A stretch of DNA of 64,000 nucleotides from NCBI RefSeq assembly GCF_022179385.1, contig NZ_BPQS01000003.1, positions 235,112 to 299,111 on the forward strand, read 5' to 3'. The DNA comes from Methylobacterium longum. Its GTDB lineage: Bacteria; Pseudomonadota; Alphaproteobacteria; Rhizobiales; Beijerinckiaceae. This document shows positions 63,855-64,000 of this stretch, piece after piece. Made by a program: the position numbers and the translations under genes. The notes under the pieces are model-generated. The model saw nothing but the letters and a program-made list of their open reading frames with translations. It was not told the DNA's origin and did not search any database. Every line of letters starts with the position of its first letter. Position 1 is the stretch's first letter.

Positions 63855-64000
63855 ATGCGGGTACTTTTGATCGAGGACGACAGCGCCACCGCGCAGAGCA
63901 TCGAGCTGATGCTCAAGTCCGAGAACTTCAACACCTACACCACCGACCTCGGGGAAGAGGGTGTCGATCTCGGTAAGCTGTACGACTACGACATCATCCT
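63855..64000 (+). CDS. ctrA: Cell-cycle response regulator CtrA, N-terminal part
   Basis: Only the first 48 codons are present. [20 protein letters not shown] and [14 protein letters not shown] match the CtrA receiver almost word for word, including the acidic pair (EDD) that helps bind Mg2+; the phosphoacceptor Asp is just beyond the edge. CtrA controls cell-cycle, flagellar and motility genes in alphaproteobacteria. ATG 63855 is the clear start. It lies divergent from fliI and about 6 kb from flhA, whose upstream region has a CtrA-like box. Confidence 0.93.
   Translation, partial: MRVLLIEDDSATAQSIELMLKSENFNTYTTDLGEEGVDLGKLYDYDII

Overview
The window is high-GC, tightly packed alphaproteobacterial chromosome, most likely Methylobacterium or a close relative (Hyphomicrobiales). 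This rests on the spirilloxanthin-type carotenoid genes with PpsR/CrtJ-type palindromes, a CtrA start next to flagellar fliI/fliJ/flhA, an oxalate catabolism locus, a propionyl-CoA carboxylase beta subunit, the rhizobial-style long IF-1 and a chromosomal style of 4-nt start/stop overlaps with GTG and TTG starts. Genus assignment is inference; no rRNA is present. I see no CRISPR array, insertion sequence or prophage.

Layout. 1-2.7 kb: carotenoid genes crtE (partial, minus) divergent from crtD-crtC. 3-14.4 kb: eight co-directional genes, mostly overlapping by 4 nt: two glycosyltransferases, a glycosyltransferase-deacetylase fusion, a double-ATPase protein, a methyltransferase-like protein, a solute-binding protein and two Opp/Dpp-type permeases. 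14.5-17.1 kb: HWE histidine kinase and a SelT/SelW-like protein. 17.5-24 kb: tRNA-Val(CAC), pccB, a secreted protein, Tat-type metallophosphoesterase divergent from hemC-phzF-like-acetyltransferase. 24.2-26.9 kb: crtI-crtB-small membrane protein. 27-30 kb: GDP-fucose synthase and two SGNH hydrolases. 30-37.6 kb: DEAD helicase, ChaA-like antiporter, molybdenum oxidoreductase plus flavin reductase, small secreted protein, infA-EamA, periplasmic binding protein.

37.8-48.2 kb: catabolic island with an aminotransferase, D-2-hydroxyacid dehydrogenase, TIM-barrel isomerase, Asp/Glu racemase relative, LacI regulator, FMN hydroxyacid dehydrogenase, lactonase-fold protein, MFS uptake carrier and uronate dehydrogenase. 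A perfect LacI-type operator lies between the regulator and the FMN enzyme and a near copy lies upstream of the racemase relative. 48.5-54.9 kb: oxalate locus oxlT, oxc, an esterase and frc, plus a stand-alone PAS protein; related GGTAT-N5-ATNCC palindromes lie upstream of oxlT and of the PAS gene. 55-64 kb: KpsE-like polysaccharide export protein, glycine-rich protein, flhA, UPF0104-type membrane protein, fliJ, fliI and the first 48 codons of ctrA.

How the genes work together. CrtE/CrtB/CrtI/CrtC/CrtD form a pathway from GGPP through phytoene to hydroxylated, desaturated carotenoids, with both loci apparently under one redox/light repressor. OxlT, Frc and Oxc form a complete oxalate/formate cycle. 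Udh, the lactonase-like protein and the MFS carrier fit hexuronate oxidation. The least explained unit is the glycosyltransferase/ABC operon at 3-14.4 kb, which looks like a coupled pathway for making or modifying and importing a sugar-containing molecule.
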